Assembly (NCBI RefSeq): GCF_900143065.1
Contig: NZ_FRCX01000005.1
Location: 372,001 to 436,000 of the forward strand
DNA from: Duganella sacchari
GTDB taxonomy: Bacteria; Pseudomonadota; Gammaproteobacteria; Burkholderiales; Burkholderiaceae_D
Length of the DNA: 64,000 nucleotides
Direction of reading: 5' to 3'
Positions 1-7,523 of this stretch are shown here, piece by piece; the first letter of the stretch is position 1; every line of letters begins with the position of its first letter. Both the position numbers and the translations under genes were made by a program. The notes below the pieces were generated by a model. That model worked only from the letters and a program-made list of their open reading frames with translations, ran no database searches and was not told the origin of the DNA.

Positions 1-451
1 TGCAGCGGCACAGGTTACCGGACAGGCAGTCGTCGATCTCCTTGCGCTGCGCGGGCTGGCCATCCTTGTCGAGGTACATGCCCCACAACGACATGACGAA
101 GCCCGGCGTACAGAAGCCGCATTGCGACCCGTGACATTCCACCATCGCCTGCTGCACAGGATGCAGCGCGCCATCCGGCTGCTGCATGTCTTCGACCGTG
201 AACAGGGCCTTGCCGTCCAGCGTAGGCGCGAACTGGATGCAGGAGTTCACCGCCTTCATCTCCAGCTGGCCGGCCGCGTTCAGGCTGCCCACCACCACCG
301 TGCAGGCGCCGCAGTCGCCCTCGGCGCAGCCTTCTTTGGTGCCGGTGCAATGCAGGTCTTCGCGCAGGTGCTGAAGCACGGTGCGCGTCGGCGCGGCGTG
401 ATGAATTTCCTGGACTGCGCCACGGAAGTAAAAGCGAATTGGTTCGGACAT
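1..451 (-). CDS. xdhA: Xanthine dehydrogenase small subunit, N-terminal part (runs off window)
   Basis: The reverse strand from the ATG at 451 reads about 150 residues and stays open to the window edge. It carries a plant-type 2Fe-2S pattern (C42, C47, C50 in a C-x4-C-x2-C arrangement) followed by a second cluster domain with CGFC and a closing LCRC, as in molybdenum hydroxylases. XdhA passes electrons from the molybdenum subunit to FAD during hypoxanthine/xanthine oxidation to urate. It starts 7 bases after the allantoinase-type gene stops, so the two probably share a transcript. The FAD domain lies outside the window. A related small subunit of another molybdenum hydroxylase is possible, but the purine context favours xanthine dehydrogenase. 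Confidence 0.88.
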   Translation of the reverse strand, partial: MSEPIRFYFRGAVQEIHHAAPTRTVLQHLREDLHCTGTKEGCAEGDCGACTVVVGSLNAAGQLEMKAVNSCIQFAPTLDGKALFTVEDMQQPDGALHPVQQAMVECHGSQCGFCTPGFVMSLWGMYLDKDGQPAQRKEIDDCLSGNLCRC

Positions 452-458
452 CACAATC

Positions 459-1412
459 TCAATCTACAAATGGGTGAAGCTTGCGCCAGTGTTCGGCGAT
501 ATCGATACGGCGTGTGATCCACACGTGCTCGTGGCTTTGCACATAGTCGAGGAAGCGCGCCAGTGCGGCCGCGCGCGCCGGACGGCCAACGATGCGGCAG
601 TGCAGGCCGATGGACAGCATCTTGGGCTGATTCAAGCCGTTCGGGTCGCCCTCGGCGTACAGCACATCAAACGCGTCCTTCAGATAATCGAAGAACTGGG
701 TGCCGGAGTTGAAGCCCTGCGCGGCGGCGAAGCGCATATCGTTGGTATCCAGCGTGTACGGCACGATCAGCTGCGGCGCGCTGGCCGCCTTGCCTTGCGC
801 GTCGGAGTAATCGACCTTCTGCCAGAACGGCAGGTCGTCGCCGTAATGGTCGGCGTCATAGCGGAAGCCGCCATGCTCCATTACCAGCCGGCGCGTCTGC
901 GGCGAATCGCGGCCCGTGTACCAGCCCTGCGGCGCGCTGCCGGTCAGCTCGCGGATGATGTCCACTGCTTCCTTCATGTGCGCGCGCTCGGTGGCTTCAT
1001 CCATGTTCTGGTAGGAGATCCAGCGCAGGCCGTGGCAGGCGATTTCGTGGCCCAGCTGTTTGAATGCGGCGACCGCCTCCGGATTGCGCTTCAACGCCAT
1101 CGACACGCCAAAAATCGTCAGCGGCAGCTTGCGGTCTTCGAACATGCGCAGCAAACGCCACAGACCAGCGCGCGAACCGTACTCGTACAGCGACTCCATG
1201 CTCATATGGCGGTTGCTGAACGAGGCGGCGCCGATAATCTCGGACAGGAAAGTCTCCGAACCAGCGTCACCGTGCAGCACATTGTTTTCGCCGCCCTCTT
1301 CGTAATTCAAAACGAATTGCAGGGCGACGCGCGCCTTGTTGGGCCATTGTGCATGCGGCGGTTTGGGGCCGTAGCCGATCATGTCGCGCGGGTAGTTATC
1401 GTAAGTGGTCAT
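459..1412 (-). CDS. puuE: Allantoinase PuuE, polysaccharide-deacetylase family
   Basis: The 317-residue protein opens with the characteristic stretch YPRDMIGYGPKPP and NKARVALQFVLNYEEGGE, typical of the metal-independent allantoinases of the NodB/polysaccharide deacetylase fold. It would hydrolyse allantoin to allantoate in the cytoplasm. Length fits the family, which is usually just over 300 residues. It sits between a xanthine dehydrogenase subunit downstream and a divergent hydroxyisourate hydrolase, so all three belong to purine degradation. The start at 1412 leaves a 109-base divergent control region that contains a long inverted repeat. Confidence 0.88.
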   Translation of the reverse strand: MTTYDNYPRDMIGYGPKPPHAQWPNKARVALQFVLNYEEGGENNVLHGDAGSETFLSEIIGAASFSNRHMSMESLYEYGSRAGLWRLLRMFEDRKLPLTIFGVSMALKRNPEAVAAFKQLGHEIACHGLRWISYQNMDEATERAHMKEAVDIIRELTGSAPQGWYTGRDSPQTRRLVMEHGGFRYDADHYGDDLPFWQKVDYSDAQGKAASAPQLIVPYTLDTNDMRFAAAQGFNSGTQFFDYLKDAFDVLYAEGDPNGLNQPKMLSIGLHCRIVGRPARAAALARFLDYVQSHEHVWITRRIDIAEHWRKLHPFVD

Positions 1413-1444
1413 GGCGCTGGCAAGTCTATGGGGAATATAACGCT

Positions 1445-1480
1445 AATCATATATGCCCAGATCCATGGCAGTATATGATT
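1445..1480. promoter_or_regulatory. Inverted repeat in the puuE/uraH divergent region, candidate operator
   Basis: AATCATATA at 1445-1453 and TATATGATT at 1472-1480 are perfect 9-base inverted arms. Inside them TGCC (1454-1457) faces GGCA (1467-1470), offset by one base. The repeat lies between two divergent purine catabolism genes, upstream of both start codons, so it is a plausible site for a dimeric repressor of the pathway. The regulator is not identified. Confidence 0.5.
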
Positions 1481-1521
1481 TGGACAATAGATACCTGTTA
1501 CGAGCAAATATAGGACCAATC

Positions 1522-1875
1522 ATGGGCAAACTCAGCACGCACGTTCTCGACATCACGCAGGGCAAGCCGGGCGCCGGCGTCAAAGTGGCTTTGTACGCCG
1601 TGGGGCCGCAGGGCCGGGAGCTGTTAAAAACCGACGTTACCAACAGCGACGGCCGCTGCTCCACGCCCCTGCTGGAGGGCGATGCACTGAAACAGGGCAA
1701 GTATGAACTGATTTTCAGCGCCGGCGACTACTTCGCCGTGCAAGGCGTCGCGCTGCCGGAACCGCGTTTTGTTGATGAAGTGACCATCGCCTTCGGCATC
1801 GCGCACGCCGACCAGAATTACCACGTGCCGCTGGTGGTATCGCCATGGGCGTACTCCACGTACCGGGGCAGTTAG
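1522..1875 (+). CDS. uraH: 5-hydroxyisourate hydrolase (transthyretin-like)
   Basis: The product is 117 residues and ends with the signature YRGS of HIUases. It begins with GKLSTHVLDITQGKPGAGV, the conserved N-terminal strand carrying the active-site His. It hydrolyses 5-hydroxyisourate to OHCU, the step after urate oxidation. The frame is open further upstream to 1453, but ATG 1522 is chosen because it has AGGA at 1512-1515 and matches the family N-terminus; the upstream extension runs through the inverted repeat. It is divergent from puuE. Confidence 0.93.
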   Translation: MGKLSTHVLDITQGKPGAGVKVALYAVGPQGRELLKTDVTNSDGRCSTPLLEGDALKQGKYELIFSAGDYFAVQGVALPEPRFVDEVTIAFGIAHADQNYHVPLVVSPWAYSTYRGS

Positions 1876-1912
1876 GCGTCTGATATTAAGGGTCTGATAA
1901 GATGCGGGCACT

Positions 1913-3406
1913 ATGACTGACACATTGGCCGCATCCTTACTTCAACAAGCCGTCGAACTGCATCAGCAGGGACGGCTGGAGCCGGCGCAGGCGCTGTACC
2001 GGCAGGTTCTGGCGTTGAATCCCCAACAATTCGATGCCCAGCACCTGCTGGGTGTGATCGCCCGCCAGCAGGGCGACGCCGTTACCGCCATCGACCTGAT
2101 TTCCCGCGCCATCGCCATCGACAGTGCGCAGGCCAATGCACACTGCAATCTGGGCGTGGCCTTGCTGGACGCCGGCCGGATCGAAGACGCCCTGGCCAGC
2201 CACGAACGCGCACTGACCCTGAATCCAGCTTACACCATTGCCTGGAGCAATCGCGGCAACGCCCTGCGCCGCCTTGGACGACTGGACGAAGCGCTGCTCA
2301 GCTATCAGCGCGCACTGGAGCTTCAGCCGCAGTACGCCGAAGCCCACTGCAACCGCGCCATCGTGCTGCAGGACCTCAACCGCTATCTTGACGCCCTGGG
2401 CGCGGCCGAGGCTGCGCTCAACATCAAGGACCGCTATGCCGACGCCTGGCTGGCGCGCGGCCGCGCGCTACACTGCCTGCGCTACCTGCCGGAAGCGGTG
2501 GAAAGCTTCGACCGCGCCATCCACCTGCGTCCCGACTGGGCGGAAGCCTACAGTGCGCAAGGCGCCTCGCTGCACAAGCTGGGCGAGTTCGCGGCATCGC
2601 TTGACAGCTACGACCAGGCACTCAAGCACCAGCCGGATTACGCACTGGCCCACTACCATCGCGGCAATGCCCTGCGTTCGCTGGGCCGTCGCGAAGAAGC
2701 CGTCGCCGCCTATCGTGCGGCACTGGCGCATGGCGACGATCCCGAAACCATCGCCTTCGCATTGGCCTCGGTGGGCGAAGGCACAACGCCGCCTGCGCTG
2801 CCGAATGACTATGTCCGCTCGCTGTTCGACCAGTACGCCAACCACTTCGACCAGCATCTGACCGAAGTGCTGGGCTACCAAACGCCCGCCGTGCTGGACG
2901 CCCTGCTGCGCCACGTCGCACCGGCATCGGAGCTGAACACCGTGGACCTGGGCTGCGGCACAGGCTTGTGCGGCCCCTACCTGCGCGCCTATTCGCGCCG
3001 GCTCGATGGCGTCGACCTGTCGCAGCCAATGCTGGACAAAGCGGCACAGCGCCAGCTGTACGATGAACTGGCCTGCGCCGACCTGCTGGACTACCTCGAT
3101 GACCGCAACGCCGCGTATGACCTTGCCGTCGCGGCCGACGTCTTCGTCTACATCGGCGATCTGGCGCCAGTATTCCGCGCAGTCCACACCGCGCTGCGCC
3201 CCGGCGGCCGCTTCTGCTTCTCGGTCGAAGCGGGCGACGACGCCGACTACGTACTGCGCCCATCGAACCGCTACGCCCACACGCTGGAATACCTGCAGCG
3301 CCTGGCCGCGGACACCGGCTTCACCGTCCTCGCTTCACAAGCACTGGCGGCACGCGAGGAAAACGGCGCGCCCATCGCCGCCCACGCACTCCTGTTATGC
3401 AAATAG
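1913..3406 (+). CDS. TPR-repeat protein fused to a SAM-dependent methyltransferase
   Basis: The 497-residue protein has about seven tetratricopeptide repeats over residues 1-290. The repeats show the usual pattern, such as ANAHCNLGVALLDAGR and AIAWSNRGNALRRLGR-like units. A class I methyltransferase domain follows, with the SAM-binding motif VDLGCGTGLCGPYLR near residue 343. Proteins of this layout are common in Betaproteobacteria and their substrates are mostly unknown; the TPR part probably recruits a protein partner. No signal peptide is visible. The next gene starts inside its last codons, so they are probably co-transcribed. Confidence 0.85.
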   Translation: MTDTLAASLLQQAVELHQQGRLEPAQALYRQVLALNPQQFDAQHLLGVIARQQGDAVTAIDLISRAIAIDSAQANAHCNLGVALLDAGRIEDALASHERALTLNPAYTIAWSNRGNALRRLGRLDEALLSYQRALELQPQYAEAHCNRAIVLQDLNRYLDALGAAEAALNIKDRYADAWLARGRALHCLRYLPEAVESFDRAIHLRPDWAEAYSAQGASLHKLGEFAASLDSYDQALKHQPDYALAHYHRGNALRSLGRREEAVAAYRAALAHGDDPETIAFALASVGEGTTPPALPNDYVRSLFDQYANHFDQHLTEVLGYQTPAVLDALLRHVAPASELNTVDLGCGTGLCGPYLRAYSRRLDGVDLSQPMLDKAAQRQLYDELACADLLDYLDDRNAAYDLAVAADVFVYIGDLAPVFRAVHTALRPGGRFCFSVEAGDDADYVLRPSNRYAHTLEYLQRLAADTGFTVLASQALAAREENGAPIAAHALLLCK

Positions 3407-4032
3407 ACCATCTCTTCATCCGTGTTAAACCATGCGGTGCCGAGGCTGAAGCACTGCGCGCATTCGGACTCATTGAAGGCTCGGGAAATGTACATCCCGG
3501 CCAGGGCACGGCGAACCGGCGCTTCTTTTTCGCCAACGCGTTCATTGAATTGCTGTGGATAGCCGATGAGGCGGAAGTCCATAGCGCGCAGACCCGCCCT
3601 ACCATGCTGCATGAACGCCTGTCTGACGGTGCGGCATCGCCATTCGGCATCTGCTTCCGCCCCGCCCATAGCGCTGAAGGCCCGGCCTTCGCGACCTTCG
3701 ACTACGCGCCAAGCTATCTGCCACCGGGCATGCGTATAGGCATTGCCGCCAATGCGCCATTGTCGGAGCCGATGTGGTTTTTCGTCGCCACGGGCAAGGC
3801 GCCGGAAGCCTGGCCGGTGGAGCGGCGCCAACCCTTGCAGCCAGCGCATGGTCTGACAAATATTAGCGGTCTCAAATTCACCGCGACAGCGCCGTTATCG
3901 CCAGCCGCCCGCGCCAGTGGGATCGAATTTACTCCAGGCAGCGCCCATCTGCTGGAAATCAGTTTCGACAACGAAAAGCGCGGACTGACCAAGGACTTCC
4001 GTCCGGTTCTGCCCATCATTTTCAGATATTGA
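3397..4032 (+). CDS. VOC (glyoxalase-like) family protein
   Basis: The 211-residue protein begins QIDHLFIRV, the typical first strand of a vicinal-oxygen-chelate domain, and carries a later FIELLWI strand. VOC proteins bind a metal and act as dioxygenases, lyases, isomerases or resistance proteins; the substrate cannot be told here. It overlaps the end of the TPR-methyltransferase by 10 bases, suggesting translational coupling, and overlaps the tail of the convergent hydroxylase gene by 11 bases. Confidence 0.75.
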   Translation: MQIDHLFIRVKPCGAEAEALRAFGLIEGSGNVHPGQGTANRRFFFANAFIELLWIADEAEVHSAQTRPTMLHERLSDGAASPFGICFRPAHSAEGPAFATFDYAPSYLPPGMRIGIAANAPLSEPMWFFVATGKAPEAWPVERRQPLQPAHGLTNISGLKFTATAPLSPAARASGIEFTPGSAHLLEISFDNEKRGLTKDFRPVLPIIFRY

Positions 4033-4867
4033 GACCGCTGCTCTCTACGGCACGTTCACGCAACCACTTGGTCAGTATCCATTTTTCGCCGTGCTGCACA
4101 GTGTCGCCGGCGTGCAGGGTGCCGCTTTGCGGATCGGCCTCAGGGTAGGTGAAGAACAGCGCGCTGCCACGGCGCGGCTTGATGCGCATACCGAGATTGG
4201 CCAGATAAGTCGCCCCGCCGGCGTCCGGAGAGCGCAGATACACAATCAACGTCGCCACGCGCTGGCCACCCGCACGCAAGGCACGCTCGGCATTGGCTTC
4301 AAAAAAATCGTAATGCGGCGCATATCGGCCGTCCGGCCTGTAGCGCTGCACCTGCAAGTGTTCACCATGGCTCACCGGCCAGCCGGTGAGCATGCTGATC
4401 CGCTTGTCGATCTGGTTGACGATGGGCGATGATCCTTTCAGCAGCACAGCGCTGTCCGCATCCCGAACCGCTCTGTCGCTGCGCAGCGTACCGCCGGCAC
4501 CATGGGCGATCACAGCATCCCGCATCATCGGCGCGGCCAGTTCGCAGATGGCCGCGCATTCCGCATCGGTCATGAAGTGATCCAGCAGCACTATACGCGG
4601 CGCCAACTGCTCGAACACCAGCTGCGCATGGATGTCGCCAAGGTCAAGATGAGTGCTTTCCGAGGCAGTATCAATCGCGGGTCCGCAGGACTCATCCACC
4701 AAGCGGCCGCTATTGCCCTCATGATCCAGCACCGCTTCGACGATGCGCTGCGCCACCGGCACGGCGTAGCCAAATTGCAGCGCCAGCGTCACGACAGTCT
4801 GGGTAAAGTTGCTGCCCTTCGCTTGCTGTGCCTGTATCCAGGGGCCTAGATCGCGCGCATATTCCAC
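4022..4867 (-). CDS. 2-oxoglutarate/Fe(II) dioxygenase, prolyl 4-hydroxylase-like
   Basis: The 281-residue protein has a C-terminal double-stranded beta-helix domain with the iron facial triad H185-x-D187 and distal H252 in LHAGD. K262 in the GEKW motif should bind the 2-oxoglutarate carboxylate. This arrangement is that of the prolyl 4-hydroxylase alpha-subunit family. Residues 1-90 form an extra helical N-terminal region. Translation probably starts at GTG 4867, just after an AGGAGAGG ribosome site. The gene is divergent from the operon holding a small peptide whose predicted core has 10 prolines in 41 residues. That the peptide is its substrate is inference; bacterial members also act on EF-Tu or unknown proteins. 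Confidence 0.85.
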   Translation of the reverse strand: MEYARDLGPWIQAQQAKGSNFTQTVVTLALQFGYAVPVAQRIVEAVLDHEGNSGRLVDESCGPAIDTASESTHLDLGDIHAQLVFEQLAPRIVLLDHFMTDAECAAICELAAPMMRDAVIAHGAGGTLRSDRAVRDADSAVLLKGSSPIVNQIDKRISMLTGWPVSHGEHLQVQRYRPDGRYAPHYDFFEANAERALRAGGQRVATLIVYLRSPDAGGATYLANLGMRIKPRRGSALFFTYPEADPQSGTLHAGDTVQHGEKWILTKWLRERAVESSGLNI

Positions 4868-5009
4868 ATACCTCTCCTGTCATTTTGATGAAATTACATT
4901 TTTGGATACATAAAAATATAATATTTTTATTGAAACAATATTTCCATTCCGATAGTATGGAAACGTTCTTAAAAATGCAATAAAAAGTCGTTGTGCTGTT
5001 CCACCTGCC
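4868..5009. promoter_or_regulatory. AT-rich divergent promoter region of the peptide-modification locus
   Basis: These 142 bases between the hydroxylase gene and the SelO-like gene are far richer in A and T than the flanking genes. A TATAAT hexamer stands at 4917-4922, with TTACAT 17 bases upstream at 4894-4899 as a poor -35 candidate for plus-strand transcription. The surrounding AAAAATATAATATTTTT is nearly palindromic. The region probably drives both divergent transcripts; no operator is identified. Confidence 0.45.
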
Positions 5010-6704
5010 TTGGAGAAGACGCTGTTGAACACCCGGTTTCCCGACCAGACGCTGATCCCTTTTCAGACGCGGCAACTGGCACACGCTACCCTGGCCTACG
5101 TACAGCCAGGTCTCCCCAGCATCGACTGGCTGGGGCAATACGCCTACCTCATCGCCTCCGAACTCGAACAGGACAGCGACTTCACCAGTGAGCACCGGAC
5201 TTTTTTCGCCGAACGCTATGGCGGCACCGGCATCTCCGTCAATGGCGGCGGTGCGCGCTGCGGCACGGATGGGCGCTTTCAGGTCAAGGGCATCGGCCGC
5301 AACCAGCTGGCCGGCGAGCGCGCCGATTTCTGGCATTCACACGGCGGCTTTACGCTATCGCATGCGCTGACTGAAGTCATCTGGGGCGAAGTGCTGCAGC
5401 GTGCGCTTCCGCATGGCGCAACGCGCTGCCCTGCACTGATATTGACCGGCACACAATGCTGGATCAAAGGTCCCAAGGGCAGCAAACAAACCACCGCCCG
5501 CGCGCTGGCCGTGCGCGACAACGCGCTGCGCCCCGCCCATTTCGAACGTGCCGTGCTGTTCCGCGCCGCGCCAGGCAGCGAACTGGGATCGGACACCGAA
5601 CGGGTACGTAGTGCAGTCAACCAGTTGCCGGAGTTTTTGCCCATGCCGGCGGAGACCAGCAGCGCAACATGGCAAGCTCTGGATCACACCACACGGCTGC
5701 ATGCCGGCCTGGCCGAAATGGTCAAGCGCTTTGCGCAGCAGGCAGCGGCAGCAAAAGCCAAACGCCTGATGCACGGCACGCTGACGTCATCCAACCTCGC
5801 ACTGGATGGGCGCTGGCTGGACTACGGCACCGTCGCCGCTTTGCCAAGCTATGCCAACACCAAGTCCTATGGCTTGCCGCCGCCGGTGCCGACCTTGTGG
5901 CAAGAGCATTTTGCACTGCTCACAGTCATCGATAATCTGAGCTTCTCGGTGAGCAAATACTACCGCGAAGAACCCGCCGCGCTGCCGCGCGCTACTGTCT
6001 TGAAGCGCCTGTTTGAACAGCACTACCTCGCTGCCTTGCGCACGGGTTTTGTGGAGCTGGCCGGCTTTCCACAAGATTTGCTGGCACCGCATCACGCACA
6101 TCCTGCCTGCATCCAGCTGGCAGACGCACTAATTGCGGCGGCCCGCCGTGGCGTGGAAAAACCATTCGCGCCCAATGTCGCCAATCTCGACGTGTACGGC
6201 ACCAATCCGCTATCGCGCTGGCTCCCCGCGCTGGCCTGCCGCTGCGCCATCATCAGCGAAATCCCCGCGGCCATCGTCGCGGCCTACGATGCCGTGAGCC
6301 AGTTGATCATGGGCGAAGCAACACCAGCATGGCGCACCTTGTGCGCGCTGAACGCTATGCGCCAGGCGCGCAATATGCCACAGCTGTATCGCCAAAACAT
6401 CATAGACCGCTGCGACCACTTGAGCGCGGGCAGCGCCGGGCCAGCCATTCAGCAATGGGTCGAAGAGTGCAGCGACGACGCCGAGATGGTCTACCGCAGC
6501 AGCACGGGCTTGCGCTCGCTGATATGGCAAAGGGGCAGCGAACAAGTCGAATTTGACGCAGGCAGCGGCCGCTGGCTGATGCGCTCCAGCGATACAGACA
6601 TCACGTTCGCCTTCTTTCATCAGCTGCCGTGCGCCACTGCCATACGCCAGTACTGGGGCAGCACGCTGGACCGCATCCTGGCAATCGCCACCACACGACA
6701 CTAA
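5010..6704 (+). CDS. SelO/YdiU-like kinase-fold protein, candidate peptide-activating enzyme
   Basis: The 564-residue protein shows landmarks of the SelO (protein AMPylase, kinase-fold) family. FQVKGIGRN (residues 90-98) matches the QLKGAGRTP-type loop with its lysine K93. HGTLTSSN (255-262) matches HGVMNTDN, and DYG (271-273) matches the metal-binding DYG. The aspartate of the SelO TDN motif is serine here (S261), while the following Asn and the DYG Asp are kept. It is not an ordinary SelO. No ATG is available; TTG 5010 has no ribosome site, whereas TTG 5025 lies 9 bases after GGAG, so 5025 may be the true start. The HlyC-like gene begins 4 bases after its stop. By analogy with ATP-dependent MceIJ it could adenylate the peptide, but that is inference. 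Confidence 0.7.
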   Translation: MEKTLLNTRFPDQTLIPFQTRQLAHATLAYVQPGLPSIDWLGQYAYLIASELEQDSDFTSEHRTFFAERYGGTGISVNGGGARCGTDGRFQVKGIGRNQLAGERADFWHSHGGFTLSHALTEVIWGEVLQRALPHGATRCPALILTGTQCWIKGPKGSKQTTARALAVRDNALRPAHFERAVLFRAAPGSELGSDTERVRSAVNQLPEFLPMPAETSSATWQALDHTTRLHAGLAEMVKRFAQQAAAAKAKRLMHGTLTSSNLALDGRWLDYGTVAALPSYANTKSYGLPPPVPTLWQEHFALLTVIDNLSFSVSKYYREEPAALPRATVLKRLFEQHYLAALRTGFVELAGFPQDLLAPHHAHPACIQLADALIAAARRGVEKPFAPNVANLDVYGTNPLSRWLPALACRCAIISEIPAAIVAAYDAVSQLIMGEATPAWRTLCALNAMRQARNMPQLYRQNIIDRCDHLSAGSAGPAIQQWVEECSDDAEMVYRSSTGLRSLIWQRGSEQVEFDAGSGRWLMRSSDTDITFAFFHQLPCATAIRQYWGSTLDRILAIATTRH

Positions 6705-6708
6705 CCCC

Positions 6709-7239
6709 ATGGATATACGCGCCGAACAACTGGGCCTGGTGGCGGGACTGATGTATCAGACGCCGTCATACCGCAGCTATCCCGTCGCCTGCCTGAAGGC
6801 ATGGATAGAGCCTGTCATCAACCACCGGCAAATCTGGTTCGCCTTCGACAGCCAGGGACGCGCCGTTGCTTATTTCACCTGGGCCTGGCTCGCGCCCGAT
6901 GTAGCGCATCGCCTGGAACACGATCCAAATGTGCTGCTTCACTACAGCGAATGGAATGAAGGCGAGCAGCTATGGATCATGGACCTGGTGGCCCCTTACG
7001 GACATGCGCACGACGTGATGCGCTACCTGCGCGATCACAAGTTTGCCGCTCAGCGCGAAATCCGCTGGCTGCGGCGTGATGAGGAAGGTGCAGTGCGGCA
7101 CGTGACCATTTTCGATCGTCAGCGCCACCGCCCGCCGGAACAGGCGGTGCCGCATGACGCACATTTCCGCTTGCCGCTCAGCGCCTTTGCGGAATCGCAG
7201 CGCGGCTGGCTTGCCACGGAAACTGAATTTCCCTCTTAA
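6709..7239 (+). CDS. HlyC-type toxin-activating acyltransferase-like protein with Tyr in place of the catalytic His
   Basis: The 176-residue protein aligns along its length with HlyC, the lysine acyltransferase of RTX toxins. TPSYRSYPV (18-26) matches SPLHRNWPV, RAVAYFTWAWL matches the PVAYCSWANL region, and LWIMDLVAPYG (88-98) matches WFIDWIAPFG. The catalytic Asp is kept (D92), but the position of the catalytic His of HlyC is Tyr21. MceI, which with MceJ attaches glycosylated enterobactin to microcin E492, is also HlyC-related, so a role in modifying the adjacent peptide is plausible. No RTX toxin gene is nearby. It lies 4 bases after the SelO-like gene with no clear ribosome site, pointing to translational coupling. 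Confidence 0.8.
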   Translation: MDIRAEQLGLVAGLMYQTPSYRSYPVACLKAWIEPVINHRQIWFAFDSQGRAVAYFTWAWLAPDVAHRLEHDPNVLLHYSEWNEGEQLWIMDLVAPYGHAHDVMRYLRDHKFAAQREIRWLRRDEEGAVRHVTIFDRQRHRPPEQAVPHDAHFRLPLSAFAESQRGWLATETEFPS

Positions 7240-7299
7240 AGGGCAAATGGCGCCATCAAACAATTGGTGGTTTTTTAATGCAGTTACAATGGAGAAAAC

Positions 7300-7470
7300 A
7301 TGCGTAAATTAAGCATTGATGAGTTGAATCTGGTTTCGGGCGGTACTGGCAACGATGATCCTGGCTATCCTCCTGAGATCATCGATCCCTACATCCTCCC
7401 GCCATCGGACCTGCCACCACCAAACTATGGCTACAACAGCCCTGGCGGTCTGTGGGATACCAATAGCTGA
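7300..7470 (+). CDS. Proline-rich precursor peptide with double-glycine leader
   Basis: A 56-residue ORF begins at ATG 7300, five bases after GGAG (7291-7294). Residues 1-15, MRKLSIDELNLVSGG, fit the double-glycine leader consensus: L at -12, S at -11, E at -8, L at -7, V at -4 and GG at -2/-1. The predicted 41-residue core has ten prolines (21, 24, 25, 30, 34, 35, 39, 40, 41, 48), four tyrosines, one tryptophan, six acidic residues, no Lys, Arg or Cys, and ends in Ser. Such leaders are cut by C39 peptidase-containing ABC exporters. It lies between an HlyC-like enzyme and a phosphotransferase. It is best read as a modified bacteriocin or signal peptide; activity is unknown. Confidence 0.75.
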   Translation: MRKLSIDELNLVSGGTGNDDPGYPPEIIDPYILPPSDLPPPNYGYNSPGGLWDTNS

Positions 7471-7523
7471 TTTTCCCTGGCGCCGTTGTGCATTCGACGG
7501 CGCCACTGACACCGGAGACTTTG

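Noticed and set aside
7262..7299. A TACAAT hexamer just before the peptide gene as a separate promoter
   Set aside because: The best -35 candidate, TTGGTG, is only 15 bases away and transcription would start at or inside the start codon; read-through from the operon is simpler.
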